DNA from: Pelargonium cotyledonis | Taxonomy: Eukaryota > Streptophyta > Magnoliopsida > Geraniales > Geraniaceae | Assembly: GCA_036897625.1 (NCBI GenBank) | Contig: JAYMTA010000069.1 | Span: 1 to 46,393, forward strand | Length of the DNA: 46,393 nt | Direction: 5' to 3' | Part shown: piece by piece, positions 1-12,074 of the stretch | Layout: each line of letters opens with the position of its first letter | Position numbering within the stretch: position 1 is the first letter of the stretch | Position numbers and translations under genes: made by a program | Notes under the pieces: model-generated | Databases searched by the model: none | Told to the model about the DNA's origin: nothing | Seen by the model: the letters and a program-made list of their open reading frames with translations, nothing else

Positions 1-324
1 CACATATGCATACAAAATAATCGGTTTACCTTATTTTCACTTACAAATGCATGTCATTAATGATATTCTTATTACAATTTGTATGAAATCAATTAAAAAT
101 CATCTAAATAAGAGGTCGAAACACGAAGTTTGAATTTTTGTTGATTAACTAATGACATGCATTTGAAAATTTGAAGTGAAAATGAGGTCTCTTTCATGCT
201 TTTCCCTCTTTGTTTTTCTGTTCTAGATCTTGTTCGGTTTTAGCCTAGTGTGGCTATGTTTTTTTGTACTTTTATTCATCTTTTTTTGGGTTATTTAATA
301 AAAGTACCGCTTACTTATAAGAAA

Positions 325-565
325 AAAGTTAAGTGATATGAAGTATGTGGTAGTAAAGTGTAAATTTGTTATAACATAAGGTAGTTATGTGTTGTAAATT
401 GAAACATGGGGTAATAAAATGTAAAAGAGTTATAAATTAAGGTGGTTAAGTGTTGTGAAGTGTAACGTGAGGTAGTAAAATGTTAAAGAGTTATAACATA
501 CGGTAGTTAAGTGTAGTGAAATATAACATAGGGTAGTAAAGTGCAAAAGAGATATAACATAGGGT
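325..565. repeat. ~60-bp tandem repeat, about four copies
   Basis: Four diverged units share the order GGTAGTTAAGTG, a GTAGTAAA phrase, then a run close to AGAGTTATAACATA. The AGTTAAGTG-like landmark recurs near 328, 383, 444 and 507, so the period is about 55-63 bp. There is no coding potential. It looks like a minisatellite or the internal repeats of a decayed element. Confidence 0.7.
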
Positions 566-2805
566 ATATATTCGTAATTATTCCTATATATAATACAATA
601 TATTTTTACATTATGTTATGCTATTATATATTTTATACAAAAAAATCTTGCATCAACTAAATTATTGATTGTGGCATAGGGGACAATGTAAGTGGAGACT
701 ACGGTAAATGCTATAGGTTGAATCTCTACTAAACAAATCCATGGAGAAGGATTTAATGTTTTAATTGTGACTTGAGGCTCAAACATGAGTAGTCTTATAT
801 TGTAAAACAAATGAGAATGACATATGCATTATTATGGGGTGAATTGTTCGCATATAAAAATTTAAAACAAGTGAAATAAAATTATTTATTGTGTAGTAAA
901 CAAATGAATCAACTTATAAATATATAAGTTTGACATGTCAAAAACAGAGAGCGTAAATTTTGAATAATTGAGTAAAGATCTAAACGAATGATTGGCTAAA
1001 TTATAATACATAGAAAAGACTCAAAAGAATAAATTATAAAATCAAACCACACTAAACACCTTTAATATAACAATTAAGAAGAAAATCCAAGCAAAAATGC
1101 TAATACATAGAGAATACCCAGGCCACAATAATTCATGGAGAATGGGGCAGTCCAATGTCTTGTTACTCTTCTATTCTATCTCCTGGTCACCGGTAGACTC
1201 ACCGGATGAAGAATCTAGATCGTGGTGAGCTGCGGCTACCGGACCCTCCACATTCTCACATGTTATCAAGAATAGGTCGTGATAGTTACTTTGGCCAACC
1301 GGTTACGAAAATCCTCAACATCTTCCATTGTTTCAGTGAACGTGAGTTCGTGTTTTGCCACATTGTCAATTTCCATAAATTCGATCTTGCAATTCCTATT
1401 TCTCACGGCCAGAAAGTTTTTGAATTGGGTGACTCTAGCTGTTATTTGAAATATTGTCGGATCGAAAATGGACACTTCAGTGTTGTGCTGGGTGTCCTTG
1501 ATAATAAGGATCCACTACAATGTTTTGAAATTTTAGCTACGGTTATAAACGGCAATAAACTTGAGATTAATAAATATGAATGAATTGCTTTAATGTAGGT
1601 TTATTTCACATCAAATATGTTTATAATGTAAGGGATGGTTTTGTCAAATGAAACTCTCACTTATTTATGCTTAAATACTTACAAAATTGATGGTTATGAT
1701 CTAAAGTACAATACTACAATCTACGGTTATGATTGTTCATCTAGAAAATTCTAAGAAACTATAAATTCTTTCCAACAATTCTATAAACTTTCACAAAATA
1801 TAGGAAATACTTTTTGGGTTGGGCCTTGGAAGGTTTGGGCTTAGACTTGCATTTTTGGGCTCTCATGAATGTTTTCCATTTTGCACATGACAGTCACATG
1901 TGCAAATCTTGTGGGTGTTTTTTTTTGCCGTCCGGATAGAATTTTTGTGTCATGTACACTCGGTCCGTGATACTTAGCGCAATTGGCCCTTTGTGGCTTT
2001 GTGTTTAACTCAACCCTTTTATATTTGGTCAGTAGAGAAATAAAATCAAAACCGATTGATTATTAGCCGAATTGATTTAGTATGGTTTAATTGTAGTTTT
2101 TAGTCGGTTGTTGTTCTTAAAAACCAAAAATCCCATATGGCGGTTCGGTTTTTAAATATCCATAGTCTATAAAAAAAAAAAGTCTTTGTTATTTTTTATA
2201 GTGTCACAGTGAATCAAATATCGTATTCATTTCTTTTTTTACTCTTAAATTTAACAATTTATAAATTACGATTTATATCTGTAAACGACTGAATAATTTC
2301 GTTGAAATGATCGAATTGATAATTTTCATTAGTTCACGTCATTATTTAGAAAATTTAGGAGCCCAAATTTTGTTTTTAGCATTGAGTCATTGAAATCATT
2401 GAGACGCCCTAAACAAATGCATGAAGAAAGAGCTGAAGGTTTTTCGGAAGGGGAAGCTAATGGAAAGTGGGGGGTTTTTAGACTACAAACACTTGCAAAT
2501 TGGTGAAGATGACAATGCAAGTGATAATGGTACCCATGATAACGATCAATGCTTGTTTCAACGATTGTTTATGTCATTTGATGCAACCAAGAACTTATTG
2601 TTTGAACTTATAGTTTTTGGGAGGTGACATCTGATTGAACTTATAGTTTTGATTGAAAATAGCAACAATATGTTTCAACTTGTAGTTTTCTGGGAGTTGA
2701 GATATGATTTTACTATTTCATGAACAAGGTTTTTTTGAAGTGTTTTAGTTAGTAACTTATTTATGATTTAGCTGTAATTGATTTAATATTGAATGGTGAA
2801 TATGG

Positions 2806-3018
2806 TTGGAGACTAATATAATGAGCTTGCAGACGCTCTTGCATCGAGTTGCAGATTTGCTGCACGGTAGACGATACGGAGGATCGATCGGAGACGAAGA
2901 ATTCGAAGAACTAGGATTTGGATTTGAATTTGAACTCGAACTTGACGATGAATCTGCGAGTTTGAGTAATTTGCGTGATCCTCCTGGACGTGTTGTTAAA
3001 GACTTAAAGCTAATCTAA
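2806..3018 (+). CDS. orphan open frame, 70 aa, doubtful
   Basis: This short open frame is richer in GC than its AT-rich surroundings. It encodes an acidic peptide with a Phe/Glu/Leu-rich run (about residues 28-48). No domain is recognised. The run comes from a near-repetitive TTTGAA/CTCGAA string, so low-complexity DNA is as likely as a gene fragment. It is listed only because its composition stands out. Confidence 0.12.
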   Translation: METNIMSLQTLLHRVADLLHGRRYGGSIGDEEFEELGFGFEFELELDDESASLSNLRDPPGRVVKDLKLI

Positions 3019-4442
3019 CTCCGGCCTGAAATGATTTCAAACCATTAATGGTCATGCATGTTTCTCATTTTAGGCGAAAAAGGAGCCAATTGCTGAATTT
3101 TGAGTGTCCACGTATTCAAGTTCAAATTGTTGGCCCTGATATTCAAGTTCAATTTGAATTGGAATTTGTGCTCCATGTCGGATATGATTTTCCTAGGCCT
3201 CTTGGCTGAATCTTAGTGAGCAATAGACTGTAATGATAGTTCTGAAACGATGGCTAACAATTTGGGTAATGAGTCAAGATTTATGACATGCATTTAAGTG
3301 GGTCTTGATTTAGTTTAATAAGGTTTGTGTTAAACGCGGGGGTTGATTATTTCAACCTATTTAATCAAGTCGTGCTCTTGTCAAATTTGTCTACCCATTT
3401 AATTGATCGGTGAAAACTGTTTATTGGCTCGCCCCTTTAAGATTAAAAATGTCAAATTTTAACATTTCGGGTAAAAATTACTTATATAAATTAACATATA
3501 AAATATGTCGGATCGGGTTGGGTCAGTATCAACATATTTGTTTAAACAAGTCATTGTATAATTTTGAATCCAAACACTGTGTTAATTATTTCAACTTGTT
3601 CATACATGTCGTGTTTTTTTTCTAAACAAACTAAATTCAAATATTATTAAAAATACAAACCAAGAATATAATCAAAATTCAAACTAAACATGAACAAAAA
3701 CTAAACTCAGAGAAGAAATAAACTATGTGGTCGACTCACCCAACCAGTCATTTAAAACTTACACCGACGCAATAATCAAACCTAGAATTATCAACAAGAA
3801 ACCGATTATCATTAATGATCAAACCGAACGCACAGGCCACAACATCCCCTCTAGTTTGGATTGCCTACATTACCACTAACGAAACCTTCAACTCTCTACT
3901 TGTATCCTCCCCTCAATCTGAAGAACACGATCAACTGACGAATGCTCTCCCTCATTGAAATTGTCTTCTGCTGTCTTGCACATCTACCAATAAAAACTTA
4001 CCGCGATTCAACGCTGCTACCATTGTGCAAATCTCAACAACCTTTAACTTGTTGTCAAAGTAAGACTCGCTATCTTAACGAGAAAAATCACAATTTGTTA
4101 TATGAAAACTAAATAGACTGTCGCCGTTTTGGAAATCAAGAATAATTGTAGCCAAACAAAAAACTTTAGTCGACTCTCAAACAATAAAGAGTAACATATC
4201 GTGTTTGTTGAATTTAAACTCGTATAAAAATCACGTTGAACTCATTTCAATGTTGAACTCAAATTAACCCATTTTACAAGTTTTAAATCTACTTATATGT
4301 AATTGTATTTTCTTCAACAACAAAAAAAAAAACAAAAAAAGTAAATATTTTTTTAGGGGAAAAAAGTGAAAAATAAATCACAAAAAGGGCAAAAAGTAAA
4401 TATTTAATTGTATTGATTTGAATTTTCCTTGCACTACTAATC

Positions 4443-4450
4443 ACTATAAA
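4443..4450 (+). promoter_or_regulatory. candidate TATA box of the ULP-like gene
   Basis: A CTATAAAA match lies about 125 bp before the chosen ATG (4572) in an otherwise AT-rich stretch. The position suits a plant TATA box with a 5' leader of roughly 95 nt. Confidence 0.4.
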
Positions 4451-4571
4451 AACGAAAATGTTCCTCACGTTTCAAATTCAAAGTTCCCAGAACCAACGGT
4501 CGACATCGAATAGTCTGTTCCAACTCGGCATCGTGACTCGGCCGCCGGTTCGAATCGCCTCCGCGAAGAAG

Positions 4572-7500
4572 ATGACGAAGAACAAGAAGAAGAGCAAGAA
4601 CAAGAACCGTGGAACTCCTTCTCCCCTGACCAAGCTCACGTTTCTAGAATGGTGTAAGTATCTCTTCGCCTCTGTTTGGCTTCCGAGAAATTTCGGGAAA
4701 TGTTTGTTTGAGTTTCGATTTTTCAATGTTACTGTAAAAACTAGTGACTAGCTTTTCTTTGGTTGGCATTTAGGAGATTAGCTGTAGTATTGAGAATCGA
4801 GACAGCTGAAACGCCTCAGTTTGGCTGCCGAGAAAATGCCGGAAAGTGAGAGTAATGTTGATTTTGTTCTTTGAAATTTTAGTTAGAAAGTAGTAATTAG
4901 CTACTAACTGGCTTGGATTTCAGAGTTAGGCCATGATTTTGAGAATCGAGACTGTCAGTTGCTGTTAGGTTATCGGGAAAGTGAGAGTTTTGGTTTTGCA
5001 ATTTTGCTCTAGAACTTACTGGTTAGTAAGTAGCTGCTGCTTAGTTAGTATTTAGGAGAAATGTGATCGTTTTTTACACTAGATTGAATGTGCGGTTTGG
5101 TTATTGTTTTGAATCTGTTAGCTAGTAAAGGTAGTAATGTTTGGTTAGCATTTAGGAGATACCTGATCTCTTTTAAAATAAGACAGTCAGACAATGTTTG
5201 TTTCTCGAGAAAGTGAGAATATTGAGTTTTAGTTTTGTAATTAGTAATTAGCTGCTGCTTGATTAGTATTGAAGAGACATTTGATCGTTTAGGACACTAG
5301 GTTGTCTGTGCTGTTTAGGTCTCATTTTGTATCTGTTAGCTGGTTTGCTTGGTTGGTACGAGGGATTTTGCTTCAAAGAGTGCTGATTGAGACTAGAGTC
5401 TAGAAGTCTCATCGTTATTCTATTTGAATTAACTGTGTATTTGGGAGAGAAGCTGGTTATTCTTTAGATAGTGTTTTGAACTTTTTATGAGTGAAGTTGG
5501 ATTCATAAAAGTTAGCTGTTGCTTGGTTAGTATTTTTAAGGAATTGTTCATTAGGAACTTGGTGATGAGATTGTTGGGTGCTGTTTTGGTCAACAATTAA
5601 GAACTATTTCATTTCCTGCCTCTGAAACTGCTAATACCAGAGACAAGTTGTTTTAGCTGCTGAGTGAATAGAGCTTTTGTTTTTGAAATATAATTCTAGA
5701 AATTAATAACTAATAACTGTTGTTTGGTTAGCACTTTTAAGTTTTAAAGAAAGAAGAAGAGTGATGTGGACGGTTCCGTTCTTGAGAAAAATTGGAATTT
5801 GCCAAAAAGAATTTACTAATTTAGTAAGTAAAATTTATCATTTCAGTATGAAACCATGAAAATTTAGTTATAATTAGAATGATTGGAGTCTAAAACTATG
5901 AATATCATAATGTACTATAATATGTATATGCAGGAGATTTTTGTTACTTTGTATCAGAATTCACCCTATTTTAATCAAACATAACTATGCCAATATTACG
6001 AGACACTTGCTTTATAGTTTGATCTCAATCTAGTTTAAATTATGGTGGACGTTAACTTAGTAGTCAGTACATCAATTGCATGACAACAAACAATATTTTT
6101 CAACTGAGGGGATGGTTAGAATATGAGTTCAGTCGATAAATGAGTTGGTAGATGATGCTTATAAATGGTAAGAGATGCTTGTATTAACATTAAATAAAAA
6201 TTGCTCTAAATTTACCTGGATTTATTATAGCTGTAATTGGTGGATTCTTTATGTAGCCACTTTCTTTTTATCTTTGTTCTCAGATTCATTTGTGTTCAAA
6301 TGTTATTTTCCTATGCTTACTAATTCTAGCTTACTCATGTGAGTATGCCTTGTGGATAATACATGTGCTTATGTTTGCTCATACTTTATTTGCAGTTACT
6401 CGTCGTGTTCTCAAGGCTCCAGAAAAAGAAATTTGCAATGAACCAATTTATGTTGGTTCAAGAGGTTTGGTTTATGAATTCATGAAAATAATCATCAATA
6501 CTAACTATGTAACTCGTCCCTCCATAGAGGGTATCCTGGTTGACTTTGCACAAAGTTTAAAGACAAATCATGTTATGAAAGATTTTCCAACCCCATCAAT
6601 CATCATCATTACTTATGTTTCTTCTTCTTCTCCTCTTTTTAAGTTATGCTTGCTAGTAATTGTCTAAAGGGTACACCCAACTACAATAGTTGTAAGACAA
6701 GGAAAATATATTTTTCAGGTCAATTGGTCAGTCTTTGTGTTATGGAGGGAGTAACTTTCTCTCTTCATATATTGTAGGTGAATGTGATGGCATAGTTCTT
6801 CAAAAGGAAAATGATGAACAACTAAATAATTATCAAACAAGGAACATAACTATTATGGAACAATATTTTTCAGGTCAGTCTTTGTGGAATGAAGAGAGGA
6901 ACCTTTTCTCTCCATATGTTGTAGGTGAATGTGGTGACATAGTTCTTCAAAAGGAGAGTGATGAACAACTAATTAATGAACAGAAACTATATTGACATTG
7001 TCAGAACATTAATTTTTTTGCTCTATACTGTAGATGGACTTGACATTGGGACTCCCCAGAAGGAAAATAGTAATGAAGCAATTGATCATGATGCTAAAGG
7101 TGTGTGTCATGCATGCATGATATCTATTATGAGTGTTAGATTTATGACTACATATAATTCCTTTATAGTTACACGTGATACCAGGACTTTGCAGAAGGAA
7201 TTTTGCATTGAAGCAATTGACCTTGATACTGAAGCAATTGATCTTGTGTCTGAAAGTTCTGTTTCTGGAGTGAATTCCTTCCCAGCAAGATCCAGGAATG
7301 ATCAAGGGACTACTCCATGCAGCAAAAATGTAAGTTGTAGTCTTACTCAAAGTCTCAAATCTATGTGTATTGCCTTTTCCACATATCCATCATTGCTCAT
7401 ATTACTGTGAATTCATATATAGATATGGAGTATCATCAGTGATTATTCTAATTATGAATATGATGCAGAATGTGATGGCTTTTGTACAAGTCCATCATTG

Positions 7501-10500
7501 CTCATATTACTTTGAATTCATATATAGATATGGAGAATCATCAGTGATTATTCTAATTATGATTATGATGCAGGATGTGTCAATTGCTACGATATCAGAT
7601 GATGATGATGATGAGAGGACTGAAGTGAATCCAGTCACTGCTGTGTCAAGTCTGAAACAGAATGAAGGTTCGGTATCACTCTTTCGAGATTTCTTGTGTT
7701 ACACATTACCAGTTTTCTTCACAGATCATGAATGGAGTTTCTTTCCTTCTTATATCGCCTTAAACTGTGGCAAAATTTCAGTTCTGTTAAGAGGAGAGTC
7801 AACGCATGGTTTTGGTGGACCCTGTCGTGTATGTCTCAGTCCTGACCTTGTTTCTGTATAGTTTATTATTTTGTGATCACCAATTAAGGAAAATGGATTT
7901 ACTTGCTGGAATGTACATTAGATTCAATTTACATGTAGAGAAATGGACAGGTATAACAAGGCAAGAAACCTTTATTAGCCGAAGTTATTATTTAAAATAG
8001 ATCCTTGACTTGGAAAGTAAAATGCTGCAGAAGTTTTATACAAAAGGTGAACAAGATGCTGTTGTTATCAGCCAGAGAGAGATCGAGCTTCTACAGCCAC
8101 AAAGATTTATAAATGATGATATAATTGACTTCTATATAAAGTAAGTTCCAGTGGAGATTTTCCCACATTTCTTTGATACTAGTGGCTTTTTCTTTTTTAA
8201 ATTACAGGCGCTTGTTTCCATAGAACATATACACTCCTTACTAGTGGTGTTTTATATTATTTCTTGGTGTTTAATCCATGTTGTTAATAAATATTGGTTA
8301 TTCAGAAAATATAATTATATTTCTACATTCTCAGATTAAATATTTATATGTTCTGATCCTTTGACAGTCATTTGAAGAACAAAATTTCACATGAAAAAAG
8401 ACAGAGAATGCACTTCTTCATTTGTTTTTTCTTCAAGAAGATGGCTGATCTAGACAAAGAGCCATTTAGAGCATGTGAAGGCAGGGCAGCTTTTGAGCGT
8501 GTTCGTACATGGACAAAGGAAGTGAATCTCTTTAAAAAGGATTACATATTCATCCCTATAAACTTCAGGTAACCATGCATTTTTCACATAGATATTGCCT
8601 GTAGCACAAGTCCATTTTGACACTGTTTTCTAATAGGAATAATTTACGCACATTAATAACAGGTTTCACTGGAGTTTAGTTGTTATATGTCATCCTGGTG
8701 AAGTGGTTCGTTCAAAAGGCAAGGAATTGCTTTATAGTATCTTTTTCCTGTACGGTATATTCTTGATTCTCTCCATTATTTACTTTGGTAATCATCTTGC
8801 AGATAAAATTGAGATTTCTCCTAAAAAACCATTCATCTTGCACATGAATTCTATAAAGGGAACTCACAGAGGACTTACGAATCTTTTTCAAAGGTAATTT
8901 CTTTGAAGCTCATGTAACTTTTCACTCTCTCCAAAATGCCCGTCACCATGTCATCGCCTAGCTCAAATCTCAATCTTTTGACTATGCTAAGTAAACTACA
9001 TCTCCTATATCCTTTTTTCGTCTTGCATAACTTAGCTCAAAAGCCCAACCCTCATAAAACATGCTATTAAATCTGATTTGCGTCACAGTTTGGTATAACT
9101 TGCTACTACCTGTGATACAATGACAATCATAATTTCCTTATTATGATATTTTTAAAAACTTTATTAGCTGGAACTATATATACACACATCAATGTCTTCT
9201 TTCAATTCTGAAAAAAAAAAAAAAAAAAAACTAAGCAAGGTCAGTACAAGCTTTATTCTTTGAAACCAAGTACTCACTGGCCGCCTTTTTTTTTTTTCTC
9301 GTGTTGTGACAGTTACCTTTGTGAGCTGTGGAAAGAGAAGCATGATGTGACTGCAGAAAATGTCGCTTCAAATTTTTTACGCCTGAGGTTTATCCAACCT
9401 GAGGTAACATCTGTTCCCGTGGCTATAATTAGCAATGGATGATTAGATATTTCAATATGGAGGAATCACAGTAGCTTAATATATATATGTGTGTACATTC
9501 ATCCATATACATTTTTGTGTACATTTAATTTTTATTCTAATTCTGTTTCCGTTTTTGTTCAGTTGCCGCAGCAGGAAAATATGTATGACTGTGGGCTCTT
9601 TTTGCTCCATTATTTGGAACTTTTTCTTAAAGAAGCTCCTGCCCACTTCGGTTCATTAAGAAAACCCAAGTCCAACTTTGTAAGTAGTTGTCGTTGCTTT
9701 AAACACCTGTAACTTGATTGTTGCATATCCTTATATATATTTTTTATTGAGTAGAGATAATATGTTGACTTCTATCTTTAGGCAATTCCATGAATTTGTG
9801 CATGGGAATGCACAATACACACGCATATAGATCTAATGGGTCCAAAATTGTTGTTGAGGCAAAAACGTTCAGAATCATGATCCAAGTTTCAGTTGTCTTC
9901 TCAACAGTTCATTACCTAAACTTACCGTTATTCTAACGAAGGAAAAAAGTGGGGAAAGAACTGAGTTTTATTTCGTGTCAATATCTAATAGAAAATCCAT
10001 AGGTCTTATAATTTCGTTTTTCCTTCCAGCTTAGTAAGAATTGGTTCCCACCAGCAGAAGCTTCACGGAAACGAGCTGAAATCCATGAATTGATCAATGG
10101 AATCTTTGCAAATGGTTCTCAGGAAGTTTCGCCAGCTGATTGTGGTGACAAGCATTCTTCCATCCAATCACCCGGCACAAATGAACAAGAAACTGAATTA
10201 GATATTGTCGAGGAGATTTGTAGTTCAACAAAACAATGCCATGGTAATCTTCTATGTGTAATGCTTTGTTGGATATTTTCCATCTTTTTTCGTATTGAGC
10301 AAGAGATTAAAATTGCACTGCGGTGTCCACCCCAGGAAGCGTAGAGTGCACAAATGGTTCTCACGAAGTTTCACCAGCTAATTGTGACAACAAACATTCT
10401 TCCGTCCAACTACTTAACACAAATAAACAAGATACTGAAAAAAATATTGTCGAGGAAATATGTAGTCCAACAAAACAATGTCATGGTATTCTTCAATGTC

Positions 10501-11907
10501 TAATACTTTGTTGGGTATTCTTCAATGTCTAATGCTTTGTTGGGTATTTCTCTCTTTTTTCTGTATTGAGCAATTAAATTTTCATTGCAGTGTCCCCCCC
10601 AAGAAGTGTAAAGAGCACTAGAGAGTCAGGACTGATTTATGGTGAGTTCGAAGCAAAAACCACTGCAAAATCGACATCTGATGATAAGTACACAACATCT
10701 GTGTGGCAGAGGAGCACCATGTCACCTCTAGAGGTAGATAAGTTCAATGGGATTTTGCTGTTAATTTTTGTCAAGATTAGTAAAAACTCTTTCTATGCTA
10801 TTAATCAAGCTTGTAGAGCTGAGAATTTGAACCTGAACCCCAAGCACCTGAAATCTGACCCATTTTTTGCGGCTTTGAGTTGTCTAAAATAGGCCCGTTT
10901 CATTTTTAAGTCAGGTCAAATTTGCCATGAAAAAAATTGTGGGTCAGGTTTGAGTTAGGTCCTCACAACCCGATACCCAAATTGCCAGCTCTAAAGCACG
11001 CCACTTTCTAATATAAGCTTGAAAGTTGAAAGCATCATTGTCATGTAGGTTTTCATAAAAAACTGAATTATAGGCTAACTTCGTCATGTTTAACTTCGGA
11101 TTTGTTAGAGCATGAGCAATGGTGGGACTCAAATTGAGTCCCTATTTGTAATATTTTATTTTTATGCTATGCCACATAAGCAAAGGACCTCATCAAAGTT
11201 GATTTCTTCATTCATGGGATCCATATTGAGGTCCAAGTTATATATTATATTATGAATATTTTTGCCTTCACATGTCACATGATATCACACAATTGGCTAA
11301 CAAATTAAAATAATAATGACAATCATTAAGGTCCAAGGCCCTCTTCATAGGGACCCATACCTCTTAAGGGTCCCCATACAACCATGGTCTCAATGTTTTT
11401 AGAGTCCCTTTTGTGGCCCCAATGCATTTTGGACCACCATTGTGGATGCTCTTAGAACGGAGAAAACCATAGTTTTTAAGGAGTGTTGGAGTTTTGAAGG
11501 TGCCTATTTTCAAAATTTGAACTGTCCGAGGAGTGCATAAAGATTTTAAAACTTCACATGTATTTGGTTTTGTTGCGTCTTCGAGTCATTTTAACTTATA
11601 AGTTAATTGGCAGGAACTCAACGAGTGCAACAAAGCCTCTGTCAACTGTAACCAGAACTCAACATTGTTGGACACTGAAGATAGCCTATTGCAGAAACTT
11701 AATGAACTGAGTCATGCAGATGGAACGAAGGAACTCGAAACTTCTTCAACTTCGAGTGAAAAGCTTTCAGGTTATGTCGTTGATGATTCCGAGGCAAGTG
11801 ATGTTGAAGAATCCGAGGTGATAATGTTGAAGAGAGGATCGATTCGCTCTCGCGGAAGATGTTCTTGCAAATGTGAATCATCAAGGGAGCAAATTAATCG
11901 AGATTGA
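4572..11907 (+). CDS. ULP2-type SUMO protease-like protein (peptidase C48), catalytic Asp replaced by Asn
   Basis: Model exons: 4572-4653, 6396-6464, 6778-6873, 7034-7099, 7169-7329, 7574-7667, 7782-7828, 8031-8140, 8368-8568, 8663-8718, 8803-8893, 9313-9403, 9563-9679, 10030-10243, 10336-10485, 10591-10733, 11614-11907. They join in frame to 693 aa. Exons from 8031 to 9679 encode a clear Ulp1 C48 fold: ELLQPQRFIND, then FHWSLVVICHPGE (His311), LHMNSIKG, and LPQQENMYDCG (Gln392, Cys398). Family members cleave SUMO precursors or SUMO-protein bonds, usually in the nucleus. The plant ULP2 group normally has LHMDSIKG at the third triad position; here it reads Asn343, so activity may be lost or changed. 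The start is a lysine-rich exon (MTKNKKK...) and is weakly supported, as are the short 5' exons. The 8663-8718 exon seems to use a GC donor. The C-terminal tail is acidic and Ser-rich. The protease identity is sure; the N-terminal half is not. Confidence 0.85.
6695..6980 (+). repeat. ~150-bp tandem duplication carrying an exon of the ULP-like gene
   Basis: Two copies, near 6695-6840 and 6845-6980, share a TTTTTCAGGTCA phrase, TCAGTCTTTGTG, a TTGTAG acceptor and the GGTGAATGTG coding start followed by the IVLQKE peptide. The second acceptor (exon from 6925) leads to an in-frame stop at 6993-6995 before any donor. If used, it would truncate the protein, so it is left out of the main model. Confidence 0.75.
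7386..7573 (+). repeat. 105-bp tandem duplication of an intron 3' end
   Basis: A segment starting TCCATCATTGCTCATATTAC and ending GATGCAG occurs at 7386-7468 and again at 7491-7573 with very few differences. Each copy ends in a usable AG acceptor. Only the downstream acceptor leads into an exon that keeps frame, so the upstream copy is probably a decoy or minor site. The high identity suggests a young event. Confidence 0.85.
10108..10485 (+). repeat. tandem duplication of a C-terminal exon of the ULP-like gene
   Basis: The end of exon 10030-10243 and exon 10336-10485 encode near-copies of about 44 aa. Each starts NGS(Q/H)EVSPA, has a KHSS core and ends VEEIC then KQCHG. Both end in phase 1 before an almost identical intron start. 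The exon at 10591 also begins like the segment at 10324, which suggests repeated unequal exchange. Confidence 0.85.
10814..10993. mobile_element. MITE-like element, TAGAGCTGGCAATTT terminal repeats
   Basis: The left end reads TAGAGCTGAGAATTT. The right end, reverse complemented, reads TAGAGCTGGCAATTT. The unit is 180 bp, has no coding capacity and lies inside the last intron of the ULP-like gene. The flanks AAGCTTG and AAGCACG may be a worn target duplication. The ends resemble hAT-type small elements, but the superfamily is not certain. Confidence 0.65.
11108..11451. mobile_element. PIF/Harbinger-like (Tourist-type) MITE with TTA target duplication
   Basis: The ends are inverted: GAGCATGAGCAATGGTGG on the left, GAGCATCCACAATGGTGG on the right when reverse complemented. 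Both ends are flanked by TTA (11105-11107 and 11452-11454), the expected target duplication of this superfamily. It is 344 bp and noncoding. It lies in the same intron as the 10814 element. Confidence 0.8.
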
Positions 11908-12074
11908 GCAAAATGGAGGTTTTGTGAGGTAGAAGCAATCTTCTTGCATTTGAACTACTACTACACATAAGTTGTTTGATTTCACTTGTATTGTATATAA
12001 GCTCATTGAAATGTATAGTATAGTTTTTGGAGATGAGAGCATTATGGATCTCGATTAAAGTTATGGTCTTTACT

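Larger units (their letters stand above)
1..4440. other. AT-rich intergenic region
   Basis: No gene can be supported here. The stretch holds a ~60-bp tandem repeat (325-565), AT-rich low-complexity DNA, and a few orphan open frames (about 1206-1583, 2421-2627 and 2806-3018) without recognisable domains. At 3310-3610 there are phrases about a Gly-Tyr-like GGGTTGGGTC core and TCGTG motifs that resemble the internal sequence of the small elements seen elsewhere in the window, so a decayed element is possible there. Confidence 0.5.

Noticed and set aside
1206..1583. 125-aa open frame on the plus strand and a 69-aa frame opposite it
   Set aside because: Neither has a domain I recognise, splice support or a convincing promoter. 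The surroundings are decayed AT-rich DNA.
6925..6995. Second copy of the IVLQKE exon in the ULP-like gene as a constitutive exon
   Set aside because: It runs into an in-frame TGA before any GT donor, so it was left out of the main model.
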